A DNA stretch of 58,121 nucleotides from NCBI GenBank assembly GCA_015852425.1, contig JAAAIG010000138.1, positions 1 to 58,121 on the forward strand, in the 5' to 3' direction. This stretch comes from Gryganskiella cystojenkinii. Its lineage: Eukaryota; Mortierellomycota; Mortierellomycetes; Mortierellales; Mortierellaceae. Below are positions 21,741-32,720 of the stretch, one piece after another. The notes beneath the pieces were generated by a model, which was given only the letters and a program-made list of their open reading frames with translations, ran no database searches and was not told the origin of the DNA. Each line of letters opens with the position of its first letter. Within the stretch, counting starts at the first letter, position 1. A program made the translations under genes and the position numbers.

Positions 21741-22163
21741 CTATTTGGGTGACGGCGAACCTGAGGTCCATGAATATGAATATTTCCATATATAATATAT
21801 ATAGACTGATATTGTTACTATGAGATTCCAAACATTCCATTCTTCCTGGCCTGCAAAGGACTCAGATGTCAATCCACAAAGGAAGGCCACGTACGTGTCG
21901 CCGGTTGCCTGAATCGGCGGAAGGCTTTTCTCTGCTAACAGCCATGGCGAGTCCAGGGAGTCGTCACCAAAGAAAAATTGTTTGCTGAACAAACGATCTG
22001 TTCCCTGCCATTTCTGTTTATTTATCCACATCATCACCTCGTGGCCACCGGGTACCATCGTGACAAACAATGAATGCTTTATCCAAGCAAGAATGGAGTG
22101 ATAATCTTTCTGTACTTGTCGACTTTCTCGTTTATGTTGTTTCACCTCTTCTTTCCAGTCCAT
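21741..22163 (-). CDS. Unrecognised ORF, possible gene remnant
   Basis: A minus-strand frame of about 140 residues starting MDWKEEVKQHKRES, rich in Trp and Lys (WINKQKWQGTDRLF, QEEWNVWN). The composition is protein-like rather than low-complexity, but no family is recognised, no partner exon was found, and the last 30 residues look like read-through into AT-rich 3' sequence. It lies tail-to-tail with LRR gene A. It could be a remnant or the last exon of an unresolved gene. Confidence 0.25.
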   Translation of the reverse strand: MDWKEEVKQHKRESRQVQKDYHSILAWIKHSLFVTMVPGGHEVMMWINKQKWQGTDRLFSKQFFFGDDSLDSPWLLAEKSLPPIQATGDTYVAFLCGLTSESFAGQEEWNVWNLIVTISVYIYYIWKYSYSWTSGSPSPK

Positions 22164-25100
22164 TTTCCCTTTGAGCACGCAAAAGCACACAAAAGAAAAG
22201 TCTTAAGTTTATCTATTCCCTGTTTGTAGTATCCAGATCACAAAGATAACGACCCTGATCTCCGGAAGGTTGAAGGGTATTGCCGAGAATAACAAGTGAG
22301 GGAGTCAGGGTGGTGTATATTGAAGGAGTGGCTCGTGGACCACTACTGACAAGGACTAGATAAACTTCAAGATTTTTCTTTTGTGTGCTCTTGGGTGATC
22401 AAAGGGACTGTATTGCTGGAAAGAGGAGGCGAAGCAACAAAAACGATCAAGAAGCACCTTTACCCTTGCTTGGATAAAGCATACCTTAATTGTCACGATG
22501 GTGCCAGGTGCGACCTGGCTCTCTGTTACCTATTCTCCAAGGATTGGTACGCGTGTTTGTCTCGGCACTGTATGAGACCACTCACTTTTTGTCCCAGCAT
22601 AAGAAGCCAAGAGACAGAGGATACCCTCCTGCTATCACAGCTTGTCGTCTTCTTTGAGATGAGACTCACATCAAGTTTATCATCATCCATCTTCCGCCGA
22701 GTCAGCTCTTTTTCGCATTTTTAAACTCGGAGAAAGAACCTCGGGATGTCTCTGACCACGGCGAATAGGAAAAACGTCTCTTCCCGAGTCGGCGCGCTTT
22801 GGAGTATCGAACAGGCGGCTATTCACGGAGTTTGGTGGACAGGACTGTTCTTTGTTCCGAGTTAGAGACGCTGATACTAATATTGAGAGAGAGAGCCGCC
22901 TGAAAGGACTCCTTGGTCTTTCTCACGACTCATATAACTCAGTATTCGTGTAATGAGTCGCCAAAAGATCACGAAGTGGCCGAGATTCTCACCAACTGCC
23001 TAGCTCTGAGAGATGTCGTCCTTGACTATATAGAATTCGGATCCTTGATCCTGAAGTCCCTGACCAGTCTCGAGCCTTTGACTTCGGTCATCACTAGCAC
23101 CTTCACAGAAGCATGGATGAATTGAAATTTCCTTGCATGTTTGAAACAAGCAACAAGAACAGCATGATAAAGCGGGCAAGCGCGAGAGACTTTTTCCAAG
23201 GGGGGTAGGGGGGTTTCTTCTCTTTCTCCACAAAATAAAAAAAGGGCGTGCTTTAGCCTTCACCTTCATTGCTTTTCCCCCTTTCGCCGTTGGGATGACG
23301 AACAAAGGCGAGGGGTCAGGAGGGAGGACATGGGTCACCAAAAAAAAAAAAAAAAAAAAAAATGGGTAGCAACAACGAGAACAACAGCCAGAGCATCTGA
23401 GGGTACCAAAACAGTGCTAGTCCTCTCCCACCATTCATTGCATAAAATAGGGCACATGCACATGCATGTATGCAAAGTAGGGGAGGGACGGAGAAGAGTG
23501 TCCAAGGTTCGCGGTATTTTATCCTACTTCACGTTTCGACCAGAAGGAAAGAAGAAAAGAAAGGAAAGAGATGAGATCCCGCGGATCTGGTAAGAATGGG
23601 ATATATGGCCCATGGTTATAAATTTTTAAAGTTCTCGTCTCATTCTCTTTGCTTGGCTACTGGGAAGAGTGGTTTTTGATCTTTGATCATGCAACTGCGT
23701 CTTGTTCTCTGCTGTGTTCTCTTTGTTTTTTCTGTCTCGCCTTCTTTTTTTTCCTGATCGACTCTCATTCTGTTTGTGTGGTTGTGTGAGTGTGTCCAAT
23801 TCAATTGTTGCAGCCTTATTGGGAACCTTCGTGTGGGGTGAAATAATTTGAGTTTGGTTTTTGGATCGGACAGAGCTGGAATAGGGTCCTTTTCGAAGAT
23901 CAGCAAATTTTTATTTTGTTGTGTTGGTGATCTGGAGAGGAACCGATGGACGCCCTAGAGAAAGAGAAGTGGACACAGGAATCAAGAACAAACAAGCCCT
24001 TTCTTTTTGACCCAAAAAAAATAAGGGTGCGTTCATACATATGTTCAAGGGGAGAGAACAGCCAAGAGAAGCAGAGAAGAAAAACGAGGGCCCTTACAAA
24101 AAGGGAGAGAGAGAGTGCGAGAACCCCCAAAAGAAGTAAAGAGTAAGGGGGTGTAGTGGAACGAGAGAGAGAGCGGACGAACGAACGAAAAAGTGGAGAG
24201 AGACCAGGTGATCAGGATTGGGAAGACTGAGCAATTCTACTCAATAAAAAAAAGCATCCTGTTCTTCCATAGTGTCATGGTTGTCATGCCGCCACAAGAC
24301 CATCAAGAGCCCTGCCCTGCACCACAGTAAAAATGACTTGTTCGGCTGTGCCTATTGTGTCGTTCTTTTGTATTCCCCCTTCGCTCATTCCGCATTTTGG
24401 CCAATGGCATTGGCGTTGCGAAAAAAGGACAGCGGGAGGCTGCTGAGGAAATCGGGTTTTTTTTCTGCATATCTGTTGGGTCCAGCAGTTTCTCTGCTGT
24501 GTTTTCCAAAATGCACAAAGCTGATCACACAGTTCTCCCGTCCTGCGATTTATGCCCCTCCGAGGGAGACACTCTCAAAAGCAAACGACGGATGGGACCC
24601 ATGCACTGGTCGGAGATGTAGTTTTTTTTCCAATAAAAAAAAATCGAGAGCGGAAGTCTGTTGTCAGCAATTGAGGAGAACCCTGTTGGGAGCGTGCTTA
24701 TGTGCCTGCGTGTGTGTTTTTCGGTTGTGTTTTTAGGTAATTTTCATGTGGCAAAAGGTCCGCCATGGTCGGTATTTCCCGACCATCGAATCGATTATCA
24801 AGTGCAAATGGTCAAAAAAAAACAAGGTGAAGGACAGTGCCGCAGACAGGACGAAAAGAGGGCTTTGCACTGCTTAGTCTCGTTGTGATTAGTGCGCGTG
24901 CCAAAGAGAAAGATTACTTTCATGGTGGTGGTGGTGGTGTTTAGATATTCTCATTCCTGCGTACATCCTTGGGACATGGCTTGTCAACATATCTTTCGTT
25001 ATTCAATAGAAAACCATTGAGTTATGGACTGACAGCGCTCCTTTATATGCTCTCTATCCCATTTCTCTTGTCTCCTTTTGTCCGTTCGCTCGCTCACTCA

Positions 25101-27405
25101 TTCTTCTTCACTCTTTTTCTCTCTTTCTCCTCTCTGTCTCTCCTGTCCTTCGTCTCTTCTCGCTCTCCCTCTTTCCTCCTCCTCCTCGTTGTCCTCTCCT
25201 TCTTTCTCAATTAAAACCTCCATTCTCCAACCATTCACCAGCAACCCAATCTCCACCCCTCATGCCTCGTCCCCTCCCCCTGTTGAATCCGATCTGTCGT
25301 CTCATTCCTACCACCTGAATAAACATCCACTCTCCCACATTCAATTCGGCATTTCCCCCCTCCCCCTACCCTTGAGCACACCAACCCACTCCACATCCAT
25401 TCACTATTTCCCCGCAATAGCAGAGACAACCAGCAAAGTGGGAACAACAATAGTCTCAGTGGTGAGTACCTTTGTCTCCCCTCGACAAACCCCCTTCTTC
25501 CATTCTTTTTTTTTTTTTCCCATGCACAAACCAGGAGACAACATGCCCCGACCTTTTGACGAACTAGCTTTCTTCGGCTTGTTAGAACTCTCAATGGTTC
25601 CGGAGTTGAGAGTGAACCAGTCAAAGCGTTGAACTCTTTCTCATGTTACCCAGGAGGCAACGCACCCAGTTCACTTTGGTCTCCGTTTCCTTTCCATGTC
25701 CTTTTTCAGCATTTAGTGCATTCGTCTTTTTTATATATTTTTTTATACTGATTCCCTTTCTCGACCATTGACGCAAGGGCTATCCGTTGAGGGCTTGTTT
25801 GTTTTCGTCTCTTTAAACATTTCAAGGCAAAAGAAATGGCAACCAAGCCTGAGAACATTGCATGTCTCTGTCCCCTTTTTGCCTGCCTGCCAGTCTTTTG
25901 TTCTTGTTACTGGCCTTCTTGTTCCCTCTTCCTCCTTTTATGTACTGGGATCCTCCTTTTTTTTTTTTTTTTTTTTTTCTTTTCAGTTTCAGTTTCTTTT
26001 CTTCTCTTTTTTTTTTTTTTTTGTGTGCTTTGCAGGTCCAGTTACTCTTCTCCTCTCTGTTCTTCTCTGTCCACGTAGTCATGGACTGGGAGAGACAGAT
26101 CGGTTACTTCTCTCCCATATTCCCTTTAATTGCTCTGTCTTTTTCGCGGGCACAGTCAAAGACATGATAACTGTGCAATCAAAAGGCTAAGCAGTCGTTC
26201 CTTTGAGCAACAATGGGGTCACGGTGGAAAGGGACAGAGTACTGAGACCCTATTTTTATTTGACTCGTGCAAAGGAAACGCGTCGCGTGTCAATATTTGT
26301 TGTTTGTATTCAGAAGTCATCAGTCACAATCATGACGATGATTTCTGATCCAGTGGTTCCTGAATTTTTACCGGGAACCCACAGACCTTTATTTTTTTCC
26401 CTTGTGGGACATCACCCATCAACATCTTCCACAAGAGTTTTCTGTTCTGTCGGTCGGTGTATCTTCTTGGGCCTCCTGCTGCACCGTCATTTTGTCCATT
26501 TCCTCCAACAAAATGCTCTCAACTACCTTGTTTTTTTTCTTTGTCGGCTATCTATTGTCTCCTTGCATGCGGTCGTGCTCTCAGACTTTTTTTTTGACAC
26601 TGTTTTATGAATATTTTTGGTGTGGTGTGTGGTGTGTGCTTTTGTGTTTTCATTTTTCTTGTCATCTTCATGGTGTTCCTGGGTCAATCCAAGAAGGGAC
26701 TTATTGCAATCATGTCTGTCTGAGCATCAAAGGGCTTGTTCATTCTTGTTCTTGAGTAAGCTCCCCGTTCTCCCTTCTCTTTTACATGGACATCCCTCCT
26801 GGACTTCCTCCTCCGTGTGTTTCGAGCTCCTTTTTCCTCCTATCCTGTCAGCATGTGCTGGCCCAATTTTTTAATCTCTGATTTGAGAACAACACCGCAC
26901 ACGCTGTTTATTCATTCCACCCAACAAACTGGGAGAAAAAAATTCTTGAAACCTCTTCCACGCGACAGTGCTCTCGCTCTTTTTTTTTTGTTTTTGCTCT
27001 TTCTCTTTTTGTCATTTTCATGCTCTTTCCCACCGTAAAACAGCTCCTCACTTCACCACCAGCTCACTTATTCTTTTCACACCAGCTCTTATATTCTTCA
27101 ACAATCATCGTCTGTATTTGCTCTCGCGTACTCACCGTTACCCCCCACCCTATTCCTGGATCCTTAAAAATCAACTCTTAGGATTGTCACTCTCCTCGAA
27201 ATAACTGAGCACTGTCAACAACCGTTCAGGTACCATCTTCTAGTTCGCGAAACAAGATCAAACAATATTAAAAAAACGTGCGGACTCCGGATTAGCATAT
27301 CGATCAACACCAGCACTCTTTTTTACTGCCCCGCCCCACCGCTCGTCGTAGCAGCCTTCCTCCTAATATATATCCCATTCAACCACGGTATCATCATCAC
27401 AAAAA
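22164..27405. other. 5.2-kb gene-poor region; distal promoter/leader of the next gene
   Basis: No supportable gene on either strand. It has many C/T-rich tracts (25080-25200, 25900-26080), a poly-A run of about 22 at 23340-23361, and a GGT microsatellite near 24923-24938. A donor-like GTGAGT at 25462 follows a C/A-rich transcript-like stretch, and an acceptor-like CGTTCAG at 27224-27230 precedes the next start codon. The right end is therefore probably leader of the gene at 27406, perhaps with a 1.8-kb leader intron. Confidence 0.45.
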
Positions 27406-30400
27406 ATGGCGCCAATCACAAAACAACATAATCAACAGCGGCAACAGAAGCAACAAATACACCTACAACAACACCAGCAGCAACAGCAACAACTACAACT
27501 ACAGCTACACCATGAGCAACAACAACAACTCCAACCACGGCTCGACGGTCTCTCAGAAGTCACGGAACTGGAACGGATACCTTTGCCCTACAAGACTCTG
27601 TACCACACACTCGTCTTCAAGAATGAGATGCCCGTCGATCTGCTCCAGGACCGTCATCGCACCGGGTCGGAACAACTTTTAACCTGGATTCAAGCCGCAT
27701 TGACCCTTCTGGACTCTGTTGCAGCTGAATCCTCGCAACGTCAACAAACTTTGCAAGACCTCAATACTGAAGAAAAGGAGGAACAAGATGAAGAATTAGA
27801 GGCCGAGATCCAGGATGTCGTCTCTGGGTTTGGGTACTATGAACCCACGATCGAATCTAGTATCGAGATCTTGCTCCAACTCGAGGAATGTATCGCCGAG
27901 CGATTGTTGGATACACCGACTAATTATTCCAGCCTGTCCCTATCGTCGGGGAATCAGTATTTCAGCACCAACAGTAGCAGCCAAGCCACAAAGCCTCTGT
28001 CCATGGAACCCGTGGTCCATCATATCAGTCCAGAAATTGAGACCATCCTGGAGAAATGGTCACGGTTACGCAAGATCATTAGTGAACTCTTGGTCTCAGT
28101 ACGGGAACATCAGCGTCTTCGGGATGGTATCCATAATGTCAGGAGTATCACGGAGCAGACCGGACAGGCCTGTGGTATCCTTGAAAAGTGTCTCCGTGCT
28201 ATCGCTGCGGATAAGCAACAGACCAGTGAACTCGCCCTGACAGGACTCTTTAATGCAGGCGAGAGTAGCAAAGCCGACAACCAGACCGATCTTTATTCCT
28301 TACCTCAGCTCCAAGGCAGCAACAATAGTGTTTCAAGGGCCGGTTCCATGACCCTAGGTGTCGATAGCAACGACATGTTGGAGTTGGATTCCAGGATCGG
28401 GTTGTTGTCCCTTCAAATCGACACACTACAAAAGACTTATCCAGAATGTACCCGGACCCACAGGATAAAAACGCTCAAAGCCCACAAACGCGATTTCTTG
28501 CCACCGACGCAACCGCGTGCCTCTGGGACGATCGCAGAAAAGAAACAGTGCATCTGGGTCCTCTATCAAGATCTTTTGGGCCAATGGGACAACCTCCGGA
28601 TAAGCAAAGAACAGCTCTGGCGGGACCTTGAAGAGTGTGACCGGTGGCGGTCCAGGATCGAAAAGATGGCAAAACAGATCGAGTCGATGCTGGACCCGGT
28701 CGAGATCTTTTACAAGATGTGTTCCAACATGCTCTCGAATTTAGACCGCCAAGCAATAACAACAGCAGCAGCAACACAAAGGGCAGTCAAAAAGTCGAAT
28801 TCGGCAGCAGGGTCTGCACCCTCATCGCCCAAATCGGTCAAATCTTCAACAACCGAGGACGAGGACGTCTCAGAGCCCATCAACCTCGAAACGCTCTGGT
28901 CTACGATCCAGGAACTCGATGAGAAGCAAACCATGGTCTCACCGGCAATCGAAAACATGTTTTGGGTTCAGGAAGGCGAGATCCAACACCGATCCAAGAC
29001 AACCGCAGCATCGTTCTCACCCACGACGCCGACTACAGCCGTTGACCGCTCCATCCCACCACCGTCTTTTTCTCAGGTGATGATCTTGCAATCACCACTT
29101 CCGGTGGATACATCGTCACCTTTATACCCTAATATCGAGATGCTGGAACGGCAGCGGGATCTAAAGAGTCGATGGTCCAACTTGAAGACCTCCCTGGATG
29201 CGGTTGGTACCCGGTTGCATGCTCATCATACCATCTTGAAGGATAAGGCCAACGAGGAGGAACGGTTAGCACTGGCCAAGAAAGAAGAGGCCGAGGATAA
29301 GACCTTGGTCGGGAGCGGCAGTATCGATGGACATGACTGGCGCTCGGCCTCCAACCCTTCCTCACCGACGATCCGACGATCCGGAACGACACCTCATCCT
29401 GGTCAACGCAGCCCCTCCTCTCCCGTCTTTACTTCATCGGCTCGATTCCTACGCGGCAAGCTTGTCTCGTCTCAGTCTATGGATTCGACCGCAGCGATTC
29501 GAAAGTACATGTTGGTCAAGTCTGACAAGCCTCAGTGGGATAAACCTCGCCCCTGGTGTCCCTCAGTGAACCCGACCTCGCCAGGTCTGCCTGGGTTCCC
29601 GATGCAGACGTCGACCTGGGGTTACTTTTATGTGGGGCCTTCAACGAACGAAGAGAACTTTGGTGAACTGGTCGCGACCCCGGCCCCGCCTCCTAAACCG
29701 ACGCCGCCGCCTCCAGTCGCGACCAAAAAGAACTCCAAGATCCTGGATCGGCCGCCATTTTCACCCGGCGGCAATCGGGGATACACTGCCTTAACAAAGC
29801 CAAAGATAACGACGAATCGATCCCCTCCTCCACCTGCTCGGTCAGCCTCTGTCGCAGGTGATTATTATTCGGCAAGTGGGTTCGACTGGGCTGGGACGTT
29901 GAGGCGATCGACCTCGTCAAGTTTTGGAAAGAAGCCGTTGACGAGCCCGTCTCGCCAGGGTCAGAATCCCAAACCTGTCGACAAGAACAACATCAGCAAT
30001 AATAACAACAATAATTTGCAGTCTCGACGGAACAGCACTCAATCGCAAGTCATGCCCGGAAGCGGCTGGGCCAGTCGCCGGACTTCAATCTCCTCCTCTT
30101 CTTCTTCAGAGGACGAGACGATTCGAGAGTTTGTGGCGGCAAGTCGTCGAGGAAGCAGTAGCAGCAGTTGTGGTGGCGGCGCTCTTTCTGGATACGGCAG
30201 TGGGAACAACAGCAGCGGTAAAGCCGGGTACAGGCGCAGCTTGACCAGGAGTCCGTTCCCACCGATGAACAAGCATGGCCTTGCGCCGTTGACGACCTTG
30301 ACCGGTGATTCGACTTCAAGTCTGGAATCGCTGATGAGCACGTCCTCTTCGTTTGGTAGAGGCCATGGTCACAGGATGAAGATGAACAATCGCATGTCTT

Positions 30401-30867
30401 CGAACAAGGGATATGATTCCTCCTCGATGGCATCCTCGGTCGGTGCGCGCTCACCTTCGCCATTCGGTCCCATGTTTGGGTCGTCGTTCGTGGCCGCTCG
30501 ATCGACTGCAGCGTTGCATTCGGCATTAATGGCCTCGATGTCGTCTTCGGCCGCTTCCAACTACTCATCCTCCTCTGCAAGTTCGCTGAGATATTCGTCC
30601 GCGTCACCGATTTCGGGTCGTCAATCCCAGACTCGGTCCAAGAATCCGTTGACGCATCCACAACCGATTACCTTGGCGACTGAGTCGGCCTCATCCTGGA
30701 TGAGTTTGAACACTGGGAGCCTGCTCTCGGCCCTGTCGTTCACGGTTCCGACGTATAACTTTGATGAAGAGAATAATAACAACCATCACAGCTTTTCGAC
30801 GAGCTCGCCACATCACTTTGGGAATGTTACGCCCGGTCCCCGAGAAGAGACGATCGCCACGATGTAG
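27406..30867 (+). CDS. Large polyQ/Ser-rich protein, KAR9-like cortical/spindle-positioning candidate
   Basis: Single exon, 1153 residues. Residues 1-45 are Gln/His-rich. A helical region follows to about residue 470, with recurring spectrin-like helices: LLTWIQAALTLLDSV, IEILLQLEECIAERLL, ILEKWSRLRKIISELLVSV, LYQDLLGQWDNLRISKEQLW and RWRSRIEKMAKQIESMLD. Another such helix lies near 600 (LKSRWSNLKTSLDAVGTRL). The C-terminal ~450 residues are basic, Ser/Pro-rich and disordered, with a conserved-looking KPQWDKPRPWCPSVNP motif and Pro runs. This layout resembles the fungal karyogamy protein KAR9, which links microtubule plus ends to the cell cortex. I see no SxIP end-binding motif, so the assignment is tentative. 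The long C/T-rich upstream region suggests a regulated gene with an extended leader. The start is the ATG after CACAAAAA, the first in frame. Confidence 0.7.
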   Translation: MAPITKQHNQQRQQKQQIHLQQHQQQQQQLQLQLHHEQQQQLQPRLDGLSEVTELERIPLPYKTLYHTLVFKNEMPVDLLQDRHRTGSEQLLTWIQAALTLLDSVAAESSQRQQTLQDLNTEEKEEQDEELEAEIQDVVSGFGYYEPTIESSIEILLQLEECIAERLLDTPTNYSSLSLSSGNQYFSTNSSSQATKPLSMEPVVHHISPEIETILEKWSRLRKIISELLVSVREHQRLRDGIHNVRSITEQTGQACGILEKCLRAIAADKQQTSELALTGLFNAGESSKADNQTDLYSLPQLQGSNNSVSRAGSMTLGVDSNDMLELDSRIGLLSLQIDTLQKTYPECTRTHRIKTLKAHKRDFLPPTQPRASGTIAEKKQCIWVLYQDLLGQWDNLRISKEQLWRDLEECDRWRSRIEKMAKQIESMLDPVEIFYKMCSNMLSNLDRQAITTAAATQRAVKKSNSAAGSAPSSPKSVKSSTTEDEDVSEPINLETLWSTIQELDEKQTMVSPAIENMFWVQEGEIQHRSKTTAASFSPTTPTTAVDRSIPPPSFSQVMILQSPLPVDTSSPLYPNIEMLERQRDLKSRWSNLKTSLDAVGTRLHAHHTILKDKANEEERLALAKKEEAEDKTLVGSGSIDGHDWRSASNPSSPTIRRSGTTPHPGQRSPSSPVFTSSARFLRGKLVSSQSMDSTAAIRKYMLVKSDKPQWDKPRPWCPSVNPTSPGLPGFPMQTSTWGYFYVGPSTNEENFGELVATPAPPPKPTPPPPVATKKNSKILDRPPFSPGGNRGYTALTKPKITTNRSPPPPARSASVAGDYYSASGFDWAGTLRRSTSSSFGKKPLTSPSRQGQNPKPVDKNNISNNNNNNLQSRRNSTQSQVMPGSGWASRRTSISSSSSSEDETIREFVAASRRGSSSSSCGGGALSGYGSGNNSSGKAGYRRSLTRSPFPPMNKHGLAPLTTLTGDSTSSLESLMSTSSSFGRGHGHRMKMNNRMSSNKGYDSSSMASSVGARSPSPFGPMFGSSFVAARSTAALHSALMASMSSSAASNYSSSSASSLRYSSASPISGRQSQTRSKNPLTHPQPITLATESASSWMSLNTGSLLSALSFTVPTYNFDEENNNNHHSFSTSSPHHFGNVTPGPREETIATM

Positions 30868-31141
30868 TGGCCGTTTTATCAACCCGCGCCCTCCCCTCCA
30901 CTTTGTACAGAATATTACGTCCACCGATAACATCTCATACCCAAACGCAGCAAATCATTAATAGCAGATTGTAAACCTTTCCTATTGTATTCCTACTACC
31001 CCCTCGCCATAACACACCCATATATACCCAACAAATCGTTGTTCGAAAATAAAATTCAAATCATAAAAACAAAAAACAAAATGTCGAAAGACGACTTTAT
31101 GAGTGGAAGTGAACAAGATTAACTGGTAATGAGGACTGTCT

Positions 31142-32720
31142 TTACTCATATCGAACTCCTTTCCGTCCAGCATCCAATCCCAACCTCCTCAATTTGTCAG
31201 CCTCGACACGTTCATGCTGAACCTTTCTCAATTCTTGAAGTTGACTCTGTGTCATCATGATCTGACTGCCGGACGCATGCGCGTTCATCTTTCTGCGGTC
31301 CCGTTGCTGTAATCGAAGTTGTTCCTCATCGTTCATCAGGTTCACGAACCCCTGACGTTCCGTCGGTAGACGCTCACCCATCCGGATAGCTTGTTGACGA
31401 TCCTCCCATTTTTGTAAATTGTAAAATTTCTCATGTGGCATAGTCACAGTATTGAAATCTTCCATGAAACCCAAGAAATGTTCCTTCATCTTGTTTTGTT
31501 GGATCGTTTCAGGGTTCAGCTTCTTCACCTCCATTAACCAAGCCTGGAATTCGCTTTCCTTATTCCACATGCTAAGGTGGAAAAAAATGATGGGAAAATA
31601 TGGGGTAGCGTTAGTTCGGTGAACCTAACAGGTAAATAGCGCAAGACAATTCGGTAGTCATTAACCGGAACGAGTGCATGCGTGTTGGCTGTAGACTTAC
31701 TCTGCAGGGGTAAGGATTCCGTGTGTACCGTACTCCTTGGAGGCATGACTCTTCTTCTCCTTCTTGCTCTTCTAATGCGTGAAAAGTATCAAGGTGGGAT
31801 AAATGGTCATGTGAGTACTCGAACAGTATAAAAAGCACGTAGGTTGGTTTTATATGACAACAACACCAAGAGTAGTTCAAGAATTGCCGACTCCCAGTCA
31901 TCCATCGTACCTTCTTATCCTTCTTCCTATCTTTGCGATCTTTTTTCCTCTTGCCACTGCTGCTATGTTTTCTCCGCTTACGATCACGATCCGACTCTGA
32001 ATCTGAGGAGGAATCGGTCTCGCTGGAATCATCTGTTGAACTGTAGGATCTGGATCTAGAGCGACGTGATCGTTTGCTACTGCTGCTCTTGTGGTGATGG
32101 TGGTTCCTGCTGCTACTGTGACGGGAGGATGAGCCGTGTCGAGAAGAACGATGACCGCTTGAGCGTCTCGAGGGTGAGCGTGACCGTGATCTGGATCTGG
32201 ACTTTGAACGGGAATCCCTCCTGGATGATGACGATTTGTGGCCTCGAGAGGAATGATGACGACTGGTAGTTTTCCCCATGCAACACATGCCCAAAAAATA
32301 TATTTAGTCTCTGAAAGGAATTCGTGGATATCTAGTTGTTTGTTTGGCGAGTTCTTTTTACCTGGACCTAGATGACCGCTCGCGACTGTCTGACCGGCTC
32401 CTGCTACGACGACGACTGGAGGACCGACTGGACTTGGTGTTGTCGTCCTGGCGGGCAGACGTGGGACGGCCCTCTAAGGATCTGACAGGGGATCTGTCAG
32501 CACGAACCGGAGATCTGGATCTGGGACGGTCACGGCGTTCCCGAGGTGACCGAGAACGAGAGTGAGAACGAGGAGGACGCATGGGAGATGGCGACTTGCT
32601 GTTATCCTTGCGTGATTGATTTCCAAGACGAGGCGAGGCAGATCTAGATTTGCTCAATGACCGGGGTCTCCTGTGTCGTGGTGAGGGGGACCGCCCTCTG
32701 TTTCTTCCAGAATCAGACAT
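31142..32720 (-). CDS. RS-rich nuclear protein, SCI1-like C-terminal domain
   Basis: Four exons, right to left: 32720-32362, 32262-31911, 31771-31701, 31571-31142; all phases join to 403 residues. The first ~230 residues are Arg/Ser dipeptide-rich (SRSRSRSRSPSRRSS-type) and Lys-rich, as in splicing-associated proteins. The C-terminal ~170 residues form a compact conserved-looking domain. It starts KEYGTHGILTPADMWNK, then FQAWLMEVKKLNPETI, FLGFMEDFNTVTMPHEKFY and a final LRKVQHERVEADKLRRLGLD. This matches my memory of the plant style cell-cycle inhibitor 1 (SCI1) type domain and its fungal relatives; a function in RNA processing or cell-cycle control is inferred. An upstream in-frame ATG at 32804 exists, but MSDSGRNRG at 32720 is preferred because the residues before it look like leader. 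Confidence 0.75.

Noticed and set aside
22383..23125. Two plus-strand frames of 113 and 70 residues
   Set aside because: No domain, no splice partners and mixed composition; treated as chance frames in non-coding DNA.
25078..25632. 184-residue Ser/Leu-rich frame
   Set aside because: Translation of C/T-rich simple sequence without domain or composition typical of a protein; more likely leader.
30050..30661. 203-residue minus-strand frame over the 3' part of the KAR9-like gene
   Set aside because: Low-complexity shadow of Ser-rich codons; the plus-strand frame runs uninterrupted for 1153 codons.
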